Source: Elysia marginata (taxonomy: Eukaryota > Mollusca > Gastropoda > Plakobranchidae). Taken from it: DNA of 22,119 bases. Shown in pieces: positions 9,791-20,161 of this stretch (position 1 is its first letter; every line of letters begins with the position of its first letter). The notes beneath the pieces were generated by a model. The model was not told the DNA's origin. It saw nothing but the letters and a program-made list of their open reading frames with translations, and made no database searches. The stretch is from positions 434,386 to 456,504 of the forward strand of contig BMAT01003775.1 in assembly GCA_019649035.1 (NCBI GenBank). Reading direction: 5' to 3'. A program made the position numbers and the translations under genes.

Positions 9791-11480
9791 AAAATTACAT
9801 CGTTTGATCTTTGAGGGGGAAATCATAAAGCAGTATTTGATTTCCTGAGAGTTTTTTTTTTTACTGAACTTGCGCTGTAAGTCCAAAAATATATAGACTG
9901 GTTCCGTTTTGTTTTTAAGTGCCCCTTAAAGCGCAAGTATTGCTGTCCAGTATTCAGGAAATGGGTTATCAGTATGAAGATTTTGCAGAAAACTTAATTT
10001 CCACGTCAATGAAATGTCAAGCAGAAACTTCCTGAAGCGAATATTTTGTTTTTCAAATATGACACCAATCTGACCTCTTTGTGAAGCCCTATCAAAGCAG
10101 CATGAGACACGGTAAAGATGCGGTATATCTACATAGAATAATTTATTCTTCTTTGAACTCTTCAAGTGTGATTGCATACCGAAGACTCGCCCAGTTTAAT
10201 CAATATTGATTAATGGTGGAGCATTGTGTCCCCAATATCAAACGGTGGAAAATTTCCCTTATATTCTCTCATAGAGTTTCTTATGTGAAAAATGACAGTT
10301 TTTGCTTTTTAAGAGAAAAGCGTTTCGATTACTAACTGTAATAATAAGGAGAAGCATAAGTTGGAGATGTAACTTCTCTGTAAAAGTATTATATATCTAT
10401 ATAACTTATCGTTCATTTTCTAGCAACGACGATATAAACCTATGCATCTGATCCCAGGGCTATTTTATGGTAGGCTGTTAAGTATATACATAATTATATA
10501 TTATCGAACGAACATGGTCCTCTCTTTGATGATTACATTAATATTACCATTTTTAGAAATATTGCATCAATAAAAAAAAATTCCGGAGAAAATTCTGTTT
10601 AGAGACTACTAAAGTAATGCAATTAAACCTTCTTCTTTATCGATTTCGCAAACAATACATTGACAAAGATTTTTAAAAAACTGATATCCTCTTAGCGGCA
10701 TTACCAAATTAGATATTACGGTATTCAACTTGTCATTTCAGCATAATTTGCATGCATCCAGTCGCTGTAGAAAAATGTGTTATTTATCTCAAACGACATA
10801 ATATATCTGTGATCAAAATTTAATCAACAATTGTGTTCTTTTCGCAATATTATCACACTGAAATGCATTTTATGTTGTGTTTTTTACTCGTGTTGAAATC
10901 TGATGTACTTTTTTTGGAATTTAGTTTCGCATTTGAAGTCTACAGTCGAGTGCGAAGATTGTGCAGTTAATTATATTGTGTAAGAGAGGTGTGGGCCATA
11001 TAGACCAGATAAATCGATTCGTTTTCTGAGTAGAATTCATCAATATAGCATCTAAGACAAAGGGTTTTAAGTATGGAAACCTGGCTCAAGTTTCTATGGT
11101 TTTAGCAAAGTGATATTCGATTCAATTCTTTTATTTTGTTTACCTCAAAGTTACATTTAGAAAAAAATTACATGCATTTGTAACTGGTTGGGCAATGGCT
11201 TTTACAAAGAAATTGGAAATCCATCGTCTTTTTCTTTTTTATTGTTTTTGTAAAAAAAAGCTAGACGAAATTGGAAGCGACTGTATAATGTGAAAAAATA
11301 AAGAACCAACTCAAAGAGCTAGTGCTCTTAAATTACTTAGATTAATGGCAATAAAGCAGTCCCAAAGTTATGGTCGCCTCCCAATTTTAATACTTAATTG
11401 TCCGTAGAGGCACGGCTCTGGAGAATTGAGTAAATAATTCATGCCTCAATCAAGATCGCAACAAACCCCTTGAGATCGAA
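9791..11480. other. AT-rich unique non-coding sequence
   Basis: The longest frame (minus strand, 9926-10177, 83 codons) has balanced composition but no recognisable motif and no convincing splice signals. Small hairpins such as aagagc-tagt-gctctt near 11316-11331 are present and probably incidental. Nothing else can be supported. Confidence 0.5.
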
Positions 11481-11509
11481 AACAACAACAACAACAACAA
11501 CAACAACAA
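11481..11509. repeat. (AAC)n microsatellite, about 9.7 units
   Basis: This is a pure, uninterrupted AAC run, ending in AAAAG. Confidence 0.9.
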
Positions 11510-13495
11510 AAGAAATTAATGCTCCTGCCTTTTCACGCTAATATTTGCATGGTATTCGCTCCAGTACTTTTGTGGCTTAATCAACGTTATCGCACTCCAA
11601 TAAAGCTACTTGGATCGAGAGGTTCGATAAAAAACTCATTGGTTCAGAAAATAGCCATATACTTAGAAGTTATTAAGACTTAATCCGCAGCCTCAAGTGA
11701 AATGAAGGGGTAAAAGAAAGCCTCAGACGTTTGCATACGGTTATCTTCAACACTCACAGAGAAAAAAAAACCTAATATTTAAAGAACAAATTCAACAGTA
11801 CTTGAGTGTTATGTTTTCATGGTAGTTTTCATACTTGCCATCTGTATTTTAAGTACTTTTACAGCAAGCTTTAACAAGCTCTTGTAACTAGTTCATCTTG
11901 AACAACAACAAAGACAAAGAACAACAAACGCAAATCAAAATCAAGAGCAATCAAGCCTTAGGGAGCAAGAGACAATGGGGAGGAAGAAAAGCGTGACGAT
12001 ACTCCTGCAGGACGAATCGATTCGGATCTTGAGAGCATTCTTTCTTCAATAGAATCGATAAATCGAATAAAGCAACAAAAAGAAAGCGTGCAGTGATTAA
12101 TCGATTAATATTGACGCGAGCAAGAAGTGCATTTCCTAGGGCAAAATTGTCGTCTTTATGCATCTAACACCTGCGAATCTGGCCTGATAAAATAATAAAC
12201 AAATTGTGTTTATGTTTGTGCCCTTTTTATCCTTAAATTTTAACCCGATCGTCCGATAAAAATGGTGCGTTTATATAAATGGCTTGCACCCACAAGAAAG
12301 TACTCGAAATTGGAACTAGTTTGCACCTATTTGATATTTATTTTAAACAAGCCTTGTTATATAGTATGTAAACAATTTTTATAGAAATGTTAAAACTGCG
12401 TGTAATTATATGAAACAAATTTTGCGAGCGGTTTCCTTTTTCACAAAAATCCAGGAAAAAAAATTACGAAATGTGAAACATGAAATATCTTGTAATTTTC
12501 TGTTCCAACCGTTTATCGAAATAAAGCATAAAATGTTACACCTACCTTTTTTGCCTATCCCAATGCAAGCGGCAATGCTACAAAGAAAAAAAAGACAATT
12601 ATGACAGATCTTTGCTTGCTGCACAAAAACGTTTTCTAAGCATCGAGCCCTTTGGAGTTAGATCCAGTTCATATTCATTATAGCCGGAGCACGCATTTTC
12701 TGAAACTGATAGGATACACTTTGTAAACCTTTACAGACATATAGACTAAGAGGCTCCTTTCCAAACAAAACACTTTAAATCCAACTACATTGGGATGCCA
12801 ACGTAAGGATTCTACATTGTCATTGCAGAATATAACGACTTGTAATATCTAAGATTCAAACAAGTAAGAGCTGAAGTCGCAACTAATGGGAATCTGGTGG
12901 CTTTTTAGGTCTACAGAATTGAAAAGCTTTAGGCTATTCACCGACGAGATATAATATATAATTACAACCAACCTATGAACAGGCCAAACTAACAAACATG
13001 AAAACTCATATTAGGAAAAAGAAACTCATCCAATATGTTTGAATAGAACAAAAAATGATAGGTGTTCTGACGACGAGAAATGCCCATTGCTCATATCACT
13101 ATTAGCATAATGGTAACGTTTTCTATCATTGTACAATCTCTCCGAATCAAGTACATTTCATATTGAGATAATGGCTTCCTGAGTTGGCCCTTAATATAAA
13201 CCAACTACCCTGGTGCTGTCTTGTACTTTATTGGTCTCATGAAAAACACAACTATTTTTACAGCGTACAAATGTGAGACAATGCCGCCTTAACACTCGAT
13301 AAATATAAAGTAGACGACAGGGTAATTAAAAAGCCTGTGGAACTAGATCTTATGTGAATGCTATGAAATTCGACATAAAAGTTTTAGGAATTAAATATTA
13401 TGAGTGATAATAAAAAAAATATCAGTTTAGCTTTATTGGTGTCTTGTTCAAACTCGTTTTCAGGTGCTTGAGACTTGCAGCTGATGTTGTCGTTT
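11510..13495. other. AT-rich unique non-coding sequence
   Basis: No gene is recognised. A 15-base word at 11612-11626 (ggatcgagaggttcg) is identical to part of the SINE head at 3599-3613, but the flanks do not match. ORFs at 11951-12163 (minus) and 12406-12624 (both strands) are short, AT-driven and without motifs. Confidence 0.5.
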
Positions 13496-13725
13496 TCTCG
13501 ATTGAATCTCAACCCTCTCTCTGTTTTCCTCATCTTGCTCTTTATGTCTGGCCTATTAAAACTTGTCATTTTTTTCTGTCTCTAAGATATTTCTCTCACA
13601 CCCCTTTTGGTCTGGCTTTCTGCCTGTCTTTCTGTTAGCCTTTCTCTTTCTCTGTATTTCTATTCAACTATCTATATATCTAACTATTTGTCTACCTGCT
13701 TGTCTAACTCTCTTTTCTTGTCTTG
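13496..13725. repeat. Degenerate pyrimidine-rich tract leading into the CT array
   Basis: Words such as ctctctctg, tttctgtctct, ctgcctgtctttctg and tgtctacctgcttgtctaac recur without a fixed period. The vocabulary is the same as in the tandem array downstream, which suggests an older, decayed part of the same expansion. ORFs here are composition artefacts. Confidence 0.6.
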
Positions 13726-13821
13726 AACACTCCATGTAGTGAGCTCTTCGGAGTACTATAGAATTCAGTGTGCATGTAACAAACATAACTGCCTTTTCTA
13801 AACACTGGCCCTCTATCTATG

Positions 13822-13824
<3 letters not shown>

Positions 13825-13865
<41 letters not shown>
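13825..13865. repeat. Pure (TC)n microsatellite, about 20 units
   Basis: The TC run is uninterrupted and then changes to TATC units (13866-13878) just before the 63-bp tandem array starts. It probably marks the seed or edge of the array. Confidence 0.9.
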
Positions 13866-13878
<13 letters not shown>

Positions 13879-13897
13879 TGTTTCTGTCTCCTCTCTC

Positions 13898-14935
13898 TTT
13901 TTCTGTATGTGTAGGTGTGTCTTTCTATCTCTTTCTCTCTCTCTCTTTCTGTCTTCTCTCTCTTTTTCTGTATGTGTATGTGTGTCTTTCTATCTGTTTC
14001 TCTCTTTCTTTCTGTCTTCTCTCTCTTTTTCTGTGTGTGTAGGTCTCTTTATCTATCTCTCTATCTCTCTTTCCGCCTCCTCTCTCTTTTTCTGTATGTG
14101 TATGTGTGTCTTTCTATCTCTTTCTCTCTCTCTTTCTCTGTATATGTATGTCTCTCTCTCTTTCTGTCTCCTCACTCTTTTTCTGTATGTGTATGTGTGT
14201 CTTTCTATCTCTTTCTCTCTTTCTTTCTGTCTTCTCTCTCTTTTTCTGTATGTGTATGTCTCTCTATCTATCTCTCTATCTCTCTTTCTGTCTCCTCTCT
14301 CTTTTTCTGTATGTGTATGTCTCTCTCTCTCTTTCTGTCTCCTCACTCTTTTTCTGAATGTGTATGTGTCTTTCTATCTCTTTCTCTCTCTCTTTCTGTC
14401 TCCTCTCTCTTTTTCTGTATGTGTATGTGTATCTTTCTATCTCTTTCTCTCTCTTTCTGTCTTCTCTTCTCTCTCTTTTTCTGTATCTGTATGTCTCTCT
14501 CTATCTATCTCTCTATCTCTCTTTCTGTCTCCTCTCTCTTTTTCTGTATGTGTATGTGCATTCTTCTATCTCTTTCTCTCTCTCTTTCTGTCTTCTCTCT
14601 CTTTTTCTGTATGTGTATGTCTCTCTCTCTCTCTCTATCTATCTCTCTTTCTGTCTCCTCTCTCTTTTTCTGTATGTGTATGTGTGTCTTTCTATCTCTT
14701 TCTCTCTCTTTCTGTCTTCTCTTCTCTCTCTCTTTTTCTGTATGTGTATGTCTCTCTCTCTCTTTCTGTCTCCTCTCTCTTTTTCTGTATGTGTATGTGT
14801 GTCTTTCAGTCTCTTTCTCTCCCTCTTTCTGTCACCTCTCTCTTTTTCTATATGTGTATGTGTGTCTTTCTATCTCTTTCTCTCTCTCTTTCTGTCTTCT
14901 CTCTCTTTTTCTGTATGTGTATGTCTCTCTCAGAG
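13898..14935. repeat. CT-rich tandem array, unit about 63 bp, three unit types
   Basis: Eighteen anchor copies of TTTTTCTGTATGTGTATG or close variants begin at 13898, 13963, 14026, 14087, 14178, 14241, 14302, 14349, 14410, 14476, 14539, 14602, 14665, 14733, 14780, 14843 and 14906; one further, anchor-less junction lies near 14139. Spacings are mainly 61-68 bp, with 47-bp short units and one 91-bp fused unit. Type A continues tgtgtctttctatctctttc and mostly ends gtcttc. Type B has tctctatctatctctctatc and ends gtctcc. Type C is the short form tctctctctctttctgtctcc. The order is roughly A A B A-C A B C A A B A B A C A A B. No stop codon occurs in the typical unit on the + strand, so all three + frames stay open over long stretches, giving apparent proteins of up to 381 residues. 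These are not genes. Confidence 0.9.
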
Positions 14936-15299
14936 GTATAAATGTTGATATCCCCGCTGGTGTAATTAAATTGAAATTATACAAACCCTCCAGTCGGATA
15001 ATACAACTTACAAATGCAATCACTCGTGAACGAAGTCATTCATTTAAAAATGTGTGGTAAACATGAAATAAGATCGAAACAGTTTAGGTTTTGTAACATT
15101 AAAATACAATAAAAGAAAAAAGAGCAGGGTGCAAAGAATCATTAAATTGTTTTTCGAGAAAAATGAACCGTTAAGGCAAAGCAACATTTAACAAAGTTCT
15201 TTAAGTTTATACGGGTTGAAATTCTTGTGTACGAAGCGTCATTGCGTCAAACGACAATTAAATTTTAAACTTGTGCATAGTGATTGCTATCAATGCATT
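14936..15299. other. Unique sequence downstream of the tandem array
   Basis: The array ends abruptly at cagaggtataaatg. AT-rich single-copy-looking DNA follows. No gene is recognised before the possible RT remnant. Confidence 0.45.
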
Positions 15300-15420
15300 G
15301 ATTTCAATGAACTTAGTTCTGATTTCAATTATGTTTTGCAATGGGTCGAACAGAATCTTTCATTTAAAACTGATCAAATTGAAATACTATTCAGCAAAAA
15401 AACCACACATGGTAAAATGT
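15300..15420 (+). pseudogene. Possible short reverse-transcriptase remnant
   Basis: In the frame of 15216-15422, residues 29-62 read DFNELSSDFNYVLQWVEQN followed by LSFKTDQIEILFSKK. In many non-LTR reverse transcriptases the segment after the YADD box has the pattern L..DLN.V..W...N.L.LN..KTE.M.FSKK, and the spacing here fits with one residue missing. No YADD box is found upstream and nothing recognisable follows the stop at 15420. The match is about 35 residues and could be chance. It does not align with the 8329 LINE relic as the same family. Confidence 0.35.
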
Positions 15421-16103
15421 AAGGTAACAGATTTTAATTGTATTAATTATCATGTCTGTGAATCTATCTATCTATCTCCGTATGTATGCTCTTCTTTTTC
15501 GTTTTCGTCTTTTTACCCCTTTTGTTTTTCTTTCTCTTCTCGATTTTCTCCGATTTGCCCAACTTTATTTGCCTCTTTCTTATTAGTTCTCCCCCCTCTA
15601 TATCTTTCTTTCTATCAAACGATGCACATAACTTTATTTTTAAATCCGTCTCGAGGATTGAGATGATTTGGCTAGCTAGTCACGTATATTGCTCAAAGTC
15701 GGCTTTACACTGTTAAAAATGAGAATAAAATATTTTTGCTTACGAAATCGAATTAAAATATTGTGAAACATTAAGTATTCAGGTAGCCTTACCAATATTA
15801 CATTTTATTGATATTACTCAATGAACCTTCACTCACATCTCATATAAATGTTTATTAAATTTGAAGTTATTCAAAAAAGTCGACTATTCTCAGATACGAT
15901 AGGTCTACGACATAAGAATAATACACCTAACAGGCCTAATACAAAGTAATCTGAATGCTAAAACCTTAGCTCTTTCAGACTTGCAGACTGGTAATGTTAC
16001 GTTCGATCTTAACCACTGAAAGATTTACGTATGTCTAAGGTTCATGAACCTGTACACTGTTTTAAACACAAGTCTTGTTGTCTACTAGGGTTATTAAGAA
16101 GCA
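15421..16103. other. Non-coding sequence with a degenerate pyrimidine tract
   Basis: Positions 15464-15620 are pyrimidine-rich (ctatctatctatctccgtatg, then tttcttt and tctctt words) with no fixed unit. ORFs over it are Phe/Ser/Leu-rich artefacts. The remainder is unique AT-rich sequence. Confidence 0.5.
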
Positions 16104-16156
16104 GTTGTTGCTCTACTGCGCCCTTTCTACGTCGGACGTGTTTTTTGAGCAACAAC
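16104..16156. repeat. Perfect 10-bp inverted repeat with a nested small hairpin
   Basis: gttgttgctc (16104-16113) and gagcaacaac (16147-16156) are exact reverse complements separated by 33 bases. Inside the loop, acgtc-g-gacgt (16128-16138) is itself a perfect five-base inverted repeat. A T-run precedes the right arm. It could be the core of a small foldback element, but no flanking duplication was found. Confidence 0.5.
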
Positions 16157-17370
16157 GCAATAGGGCCTACTGTGCTGTGTGGACGCGAAGAACACAAAAT
16201 TAATGCATAGTTTTCAACGCAATCGCTTAAATGTCAAGTTGGATTTAAACAGCAAGAATTTCAATACTAAAACTAGATCTAGAACCGCCACGCTGCAGCT
16301 AGACTTAAATAATGAAATCAGAGTCCCAATAGCCGGCGCTATTGTGTAGAATTCTTTTGCCAATCGTAAAGTGAAAGAAGTCGGAACGACAGGGGGTCCT
16401 TGTCAAAATATTTTTTGTCAATGGGTAAAGCCAGCCCTCTTTTTGACTTGAAAAGACAACTGTGAATCCGTATCCATTCAAGTCTGATAACTGCAGAGCA
16501 ACCTTTCATGCCGTTTATTGTTTGGTTGTGACTTACAGAATGTAATCACTGTTAGTCAACGTTAGACTCAATCATTGGGAAGCTTTGATTCAGTTCACTA
16601 CTGGCACAATTTAGGCCGTTTATAAAGAAGATCCCAGAGGAAAGGCGAAGACAAAGTGAACCAAAGTACAGGATTTTCAAATGGTCACTATCAATCCCCG
16701 GATTGGGAAGATATGCTTTTATCGATATCAAACGGAATTTGAATGCAATTAAGAATTGAATCTTTTGCTATAATACTATACTTCCGAAAAAAAAAACTTT
16801 TGTACTTTCGTGTATACACAGAAGACGTTCTATAATTATACTGTAGAATCCAGGCGTATAAGTACAGTAGGCATATTGTATAGAAACAGAAAATGTGTAT
16901 TGTAGAAAGATAATCAGCCTACCTGTCCCAAGTATTGCTAGTAGTGCAAATTAAAATAAAAACCAAACAAACTTGGACTTAGCGAAAATATCAACAGCTA
17001 TAAACAAATCAGCCTCGTATTAGAATTTTTTTTTTTAAAAGCACTTTGAATGAGTGAAAAATATCCACTCTATAGCGAAGACTTTATTCAATAGGTGAAT
17101 TAAACAGCCTTACAAAGTCAGACGGGTTTCTTCAATTATCCTTTAGCATTCAATTTGATTGCCTCCATTATTATAAAAAGAGCACCAAACAAGAATCCTC
17201 ACACATGCTTTGTACACAATACATTCACAATGACTTAAGTCAAATGTTAAGGAACAATTCTATCCTGCTCACTTGACATTAGATCTAGAACCCCTTGAAA
17301 ATAAATTGATTCATTTTGTTCAAACAATATTTACAAGAAGAAGCACTTCAACAACAATGATCTCGCTCGG
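16157..17370. other. Unique non-coding sequence
   Basis: A small perfect hairpin caatagc-cggc-gctattg lies at 16327-16344. No gene, RNA or repeat family is recognised. The 127-codon frame 17273-17656 is driven by the CT tract that follows. Confidence 0.5.
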
Positions 17371-17475
17371 TCTCTCCCTCCTTCTCTCTCCCCACTCCCT
17401 CCCCCCCCCTCTCTCTCTCTCTCTCCTCTCTCTCTGTCCCTGTCTGCCTATCTGTCTGTCATTCTCTCACTTTTT
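17371..17475. repeat. CT-rich tract with C-run and CTGT units
   Basis: The tract comprises tctctccctccttctctctc, then a C9 run, a pure CT run, and ctgtccctgtctgcctatct plus tctgtctg. It is a pyrimidine-only compound microsatellite, the same family of words as the arrays at 13.8 and 21.4 kb. Confidence 0.85.
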
Positions 17476-18019
17476 AATACTCAAACTCAATCTATCTGTT
17501 TATCTTCTGCCTTTATGTCTTTTTGTCTGGTTATTTAAGGAACTAGCTACCTGTTTTCTGTCTCTGTACACGTATCGCTATGTAAGACTCTGCCATTGTT
17601 TGTCTATCTATAATAACTATTTCCTCCCAATTATAACTTTTCTAATCAATGTTTAAAAACGTGCCGCATTCTAAAAAAAGAAGACACACTCTAAGGTCGT
17701 AATGAACACAACGGCAATTGTAACAAGACCGTGCACAAAACATAACAACAACAGCAGTAACATTTCATGAACTTCTCTTTTGTCCATGTTGAATGGCGTG
17801 TGAAGCTTTTGGCAGTGAGGCTGGAATCTTTGAACAGGACAGATTGACAACGCTGTGTAGGGGTCATAGTAAAAAGGCTGCGCTAGATCAGACCATCAGA
17901 AATCCCTTATGACCAATGCTAATGAGGTTTTTTTAGTGTACATTTGTTAGAACTGGAAGTGAGCAGCACCGCATGGTAACTTCCATGGAAAGAAAAAATG
18001 AGAGCGAACTATACATGTA
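17476..18019. other. Unique non-coding sequence
   Basis: Positions 17790-17930 are somewhat richer in GC, but I recognise neither a gene nor an element there. Confidence 0.45.
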
Positions 18020-18120
18020 GATAAATAGATAGATAGATAGAGAGATAAATAGATAGATAGAGAGATAGATAGGTAGATAGATAGATAGATAGACAGATAG
18101 ATAGGTAGGTAGAGATAGAC
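18020..18120. repeat. (GATA)n microsatellite array
   Basis: About 100 bp of GATA units with GATAAATA, GAGA, GGTA and GACA interruptions. The longest clean stretch is five units near 18075-18092. Interruptions indicate an ageing array. Confidence 0.9.
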
Positions 18121-19190
18121 AGGTTTCTGTAAAAAACCTAAATAATACTTGCTAAAATTAGGAACTAAAATACTTCGAATAAAAAACTGTATTCACTCGG
18201 GCTTGATCTTGGGAGCAAATAATAAATTAAATTTGAATTTCCTTTAATTTATCAGACACTTTAAAATCAGAGGTATGCGGAGTGTCACGGATAACTATAC
18301 TTATAGGTTCTAGTCCTATAGTTCTATGCCATAGTCGGATAAGCCAAAGGTTTAATCTTCAGCATTTGCTACGCCCTTTCAAAAGGTAGCGTGATCACAT
18401 AGCAAATCCGATAGATAACCTTTGCTATACTTTAAAGCTAATTTAATAGGGTGGAAGGCGCTTTTTAAAGGGGCAAATGATGTCCTGTGACATGAACGTG
18501 AAAATGTACGAATACAACGGATGTAAAACATTTCCAAGGGTTTAAAGAGCTTCAAAGTAATCTGAGGATTTAAGGCTTTTCGTTTCATGACAAAGCCAGA
18601 AGTAAGGGCCATGACAGTATGACCCTCTCTGCACCGGGCATCACCTGCATGGAATGGCAACGATAGACAAGACCAGGTCTTCGGTCGGCCTGGAGTTGAG
18701 CTCTAACTTAACAGCGATCGATAGAAATAATCCCTTGCCATGCTACAGAGGCAACAGGCCCAGTCTAACGTTGCCGGTCTAGTAAAGAGGGGGCGATTAT
18801 AAACATGTTTTGCGTTAGTGACTAACAGACCCTGTTCTGTGGGCGATCAAGAGTGACAGCCTGACTAGTTTACGACCTCTGACGGACTCTTCAGAAATAA
18901 AAGAGATTAATCTCCATAATTTGCGGCAAACAAAATCAGGGGGAGTTTACCACAAGACCTTGAAGACACAAGATCTGAGGAGACGTTTTAAAGCAACCTA
19001 AAATGTACATGTTCATATGTCCATCCCCTGAGCTTAGTTTCCTCATGAATATTGTTCTTAATGAAAAAGAATTTTGGTTACACTAAAAGAAACGGCATTG
19101 TAAATACATACATATGCTTTTATATTTAATATAAAAATGCTGTCGAATGAATGAACTTCGGTGCTTTGAGCTGATTGTTAATTGAGAGAG
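18121..19190. other. Unique non-coding sequence
   Basis: A 93-codon minus frame (18379-18660) has mixed composition and no recognisable domain. A small inverted repeat tatagg/cctata lies at 18302-18320. Positions 18600-18890 are locally GC-richer. No element boundaries were identified. Confidence 0.5.

Positions 19191-19235
<45 letters not shown>
19191..19235. repeat. Pure (ATT)15 microsatellite
   Basis: Fifteen uninterrupted ATT units. The purity suggests recent expansion, and the locus is probably length-polymorphic. Confidence 0.95.
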
Positions 19236-19236
<1 letters not shown>

Positions 19237-19912
19237 CTTAATGTTGTTAGCATTTTAAAATTTCTTTTTGTTTAATTCCATAAGCAGATCGCGAATTTTA
19301 CGAAAAGCCACACAAACGCCAATCACATTAATACTCGCAAGCCAAATAAAAGCACAAAGGAATGACTTCAGCTTCTAAAATTTAAAATTGCATTTCTCAA
19401 TTTAAAAAAGGAATACGATATTGTAACATTTTACAGGCAATTTACCCGCTTCACCAACGTTTTCCCTCTCTATAAAATTTGGCATTACTTCATCTCCACC
19501 AGCCAATGATGATAGACTAAACTACAACACCCAAGAGAAACAAACGGTGATTTAATTTCTTTGAATCAAAACGAAAATTGGCAATCATCGAGCCATAAAA
19601 TCAAGATTGTTTTACCAAAATGTTTGGTGAGATATTTGTTTGTGATAAGCTTTTGAACAAACAAAAAAAAAACCATTATATGTTTTTTTCCACACAGATA
19701 AATCTATTTAAATTGAAGATATAATGCTCGTAGTTTTTGTCGTAGATACGCAGTATGTATATCGTGAACAACTACTCTCAATAATACAGTCATTATTTGA
19801 GTTTAAAAAAATCTCTTAGAATTTGCGCAAACTTTAAAGAAAACTTATAAAGCAAGTCTACTGAAATTTTTAAGAAAAAGATAAAAGTATCAAATTACGG
19901 TAGGAAATTTGA
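19236..19912. other. AT-rich unique non-coding sequence
   Basis: I see no gene, RNA or repeat family in this stretch. Confidence 0.5.
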
Positions 19913-20161
19913 AGAGGCAATTGTGAACATAGTATGATGCAGCGACTTTCGTTTTTTAAGAGTGATAATTATCATCAAGTCATTGGTCTCTTTCTTGTTA
20001 TGCCTTCTTCTGTTGTTCATAAAATCATCGGTATGAATATCGACGATCCTCATCTTTCGAAGTTCACAAACATAATGAATTTCTTCATTCGAACCTTTGA
20101 AAAAGAACACAAATTTCGACCCAACGAAAAACTGTACGCTAGCTATAAAAAAAGATCTTAG
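19913..20161 (+). other. Unrecognised open frame, possible but unsupported exon
   Basis: The frame is open from after the stop at 19910-19912 to the stop at 20159-20161, with ATG codons at 19934 and 19937. The product would be about 75 residues with a fairly normal amino-acid mix (FRPNEKLYASYKK near the end) and is not low complexity, unlike most other frames here. I recognise no domain. A minus-strand frame of similar length overlaps it, which weakens any coding claim. No convincing promoter or splice evidence was seen. Confidence 0.15.

Noticed and set aside
9926-10177. An 83-codon minus-strand frame
   Set aside because: No recognisable domain or conserved pattern; it is of a length expected by chance in a 22-kb window.
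11612-11626. A second SINE fragment (15 bases identical to the SINE head at 3599-3613)
   Set aside because: Flanking bases do not continue the match, the B box is absent, and a 15-base match within 22 kb on both strands is close to what chance allows.
13907-15060. Long + strand ORFs of 344 and 381 codons (Leu/Ser/Phe/Cys/Val-rich), resembling a multipass membrane protein
   Set aside because: They are translations of the CT-rich tandem array. All three + frames are open, unit-length changes shift the frame freely, and there is no domain, so this is composition rather than coding selection.
18020-18120. A CRISPR-like array
   Set aside because: The repeats are four-base GATA units without unique spacers; this is a microsatellite.
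18379-18660. A 93-codon minus-strand frame
   Set aside because: Mixed composition but no family resemblance and no convincing exon boundaries.
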